Below are positions 50,702 to 50,817 of a stretch of DNA of 50,817 nucleotides, piece after piece. Source of the DNA: Maribacter arenosus (lineage in GTDB: Bacteria; Bacteroidota; Bacteroidia; Flavobacteriales; Flavobacteriaceae); assembly GCF_014610845.1 (NCBI RefSeq), contig NZ_JABTCG010000011.1:1-50817 (forward strand), read 5' to 3'. The notes beneath the pieces were generated by a model. The model ran no database searches, was not told where the DNA came from, and saw only the letters and a list, made by a program, of their open reading frames with translations. Made by a program: the position numbers and the translations under genes. The first letter of the stretch is position 1, and each line of letters begins with the position of its first letter.

Positions 50702-50817
50702 TTATCTTATGATTTGGATCCACCCTTTTCTGACCTCCGAGCCATCCCCTAAATCCAGAACATAGAAGTAGGTGCCTTTGGGTACATCCGTATTGTTACG
50801 GGTACCGTCCCAAGTAT
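50702..50817 (-). CDS. 3' end of a type IX-secreted protein (gliding-motility C-terminal domain), partial
   Basis: Only the last 38 codons are in the window. They read [20 protein letters not shown] then [17 protein letters not shown] and stop, the hallmark end of the gliding-motility-associated (type B) C-terminal sorting domain recognised by the type IX secretion system. The body of the protein, often a very large adhesin, lies to the right of the window. Confidence 0.85.
   Translation of the reverse strand, partial: TWDGTRNNTDVPKGTYFYVLDLGDGSEVRKGWIQIIR

Overview
The window looks like chromosome from a marine, low-GC member of the Flavobacteriaceae (Bacteroidota). The evidence is a PorP/SprF-like protein next to an OmpA/PD40 protein, the end of a gliding-motility-type (type IX secretion) C-terminal domain at the right edge, a Bacteroidota-style tyrosine integrase, many short lipoprotein signals, and starts without Shine-Dalgarno sequences.

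Region 1 (1 to about 11,770) is an integron-like gene cassette array with no integron integrase in view. Small, unrelated, promoterless genes, all on the + strand, are separated by long imperfect palindromes that resemble attC sites. Each of nine cassettes starts with a private 10-base word (G)TTRNNNNNN and ends with its exact reverse complement NNNNNNYAAC. This is what is expected if each cassette once closed into a circle and was cut at G^TT. The complementarity is longer than the 7-base integron core box, and every one of the nine carries an A (start) opposite a C (end) at position 11. Cargo includes a CPCC-type protein, an amidohydrolase, a TPM-domain lipoprotein, a DUF4375/DMP19-like protein, an ankyrin protein, a DUF3024 protein, a UPF0158 protein and several unrecognised exported or membrane proteins. 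Two identical IS110/IS1111-type elements sit at the same base of two of the attC-like sites. The non-coding end of each can be read as a bridge RNA whose target loop matches the cassette site and whose donor loop matches the IS ends.

Region 2 (about 11,820 to 18,360, genes on the minus strand) is the backbone of an integrative mobilizable element: HTH/excisionase-like protein, SF3-type helicase, Toprim primase, MobC-like protein, HxH relaxase and a small coiled-coil membrane protein. It also has TGATGAC iterons between helicase and primase and a candidate oriT. The tyrosine integrase lies beside a 3' fragment of a tRNA-Leu(UAA) gene. No second copy of that fragment lies between the array and the integrase, so the array is probably carried inside this element.

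Region 3 (18,363 to 39,861) is a chromosomal exopolysaccharide operon on the + strand. It holds an initiating sugar transferase, Wza-like export lipoprotein, Wzc-like copolymerase/kinase, Wzy-like polymerase, Wzx-like flippase, a GINT1-like protein, four GT4 glycosyltransferases, two asparagine-synthase-type amidotransferases and two polysaccharide lyases. A hairpin plus T-run just before the first gene suggests leader attenuation. The amidotransferases and lyases together suggest a uronic-acid polymer with amide decoration.

Region 4 (40,092 to 45,119, minus) is a second glycosylation operon: FAD oxidoreductase, polysaccharide deacetylase, GT2 and GT39. Region 5 (45,627 to the end) holds a SanA/DUF218 membrane protein, an Nramp-related transporter, and the OmpA/PD40 and PorP/SprF pair preceded by the end of a type IX-secreted protein.
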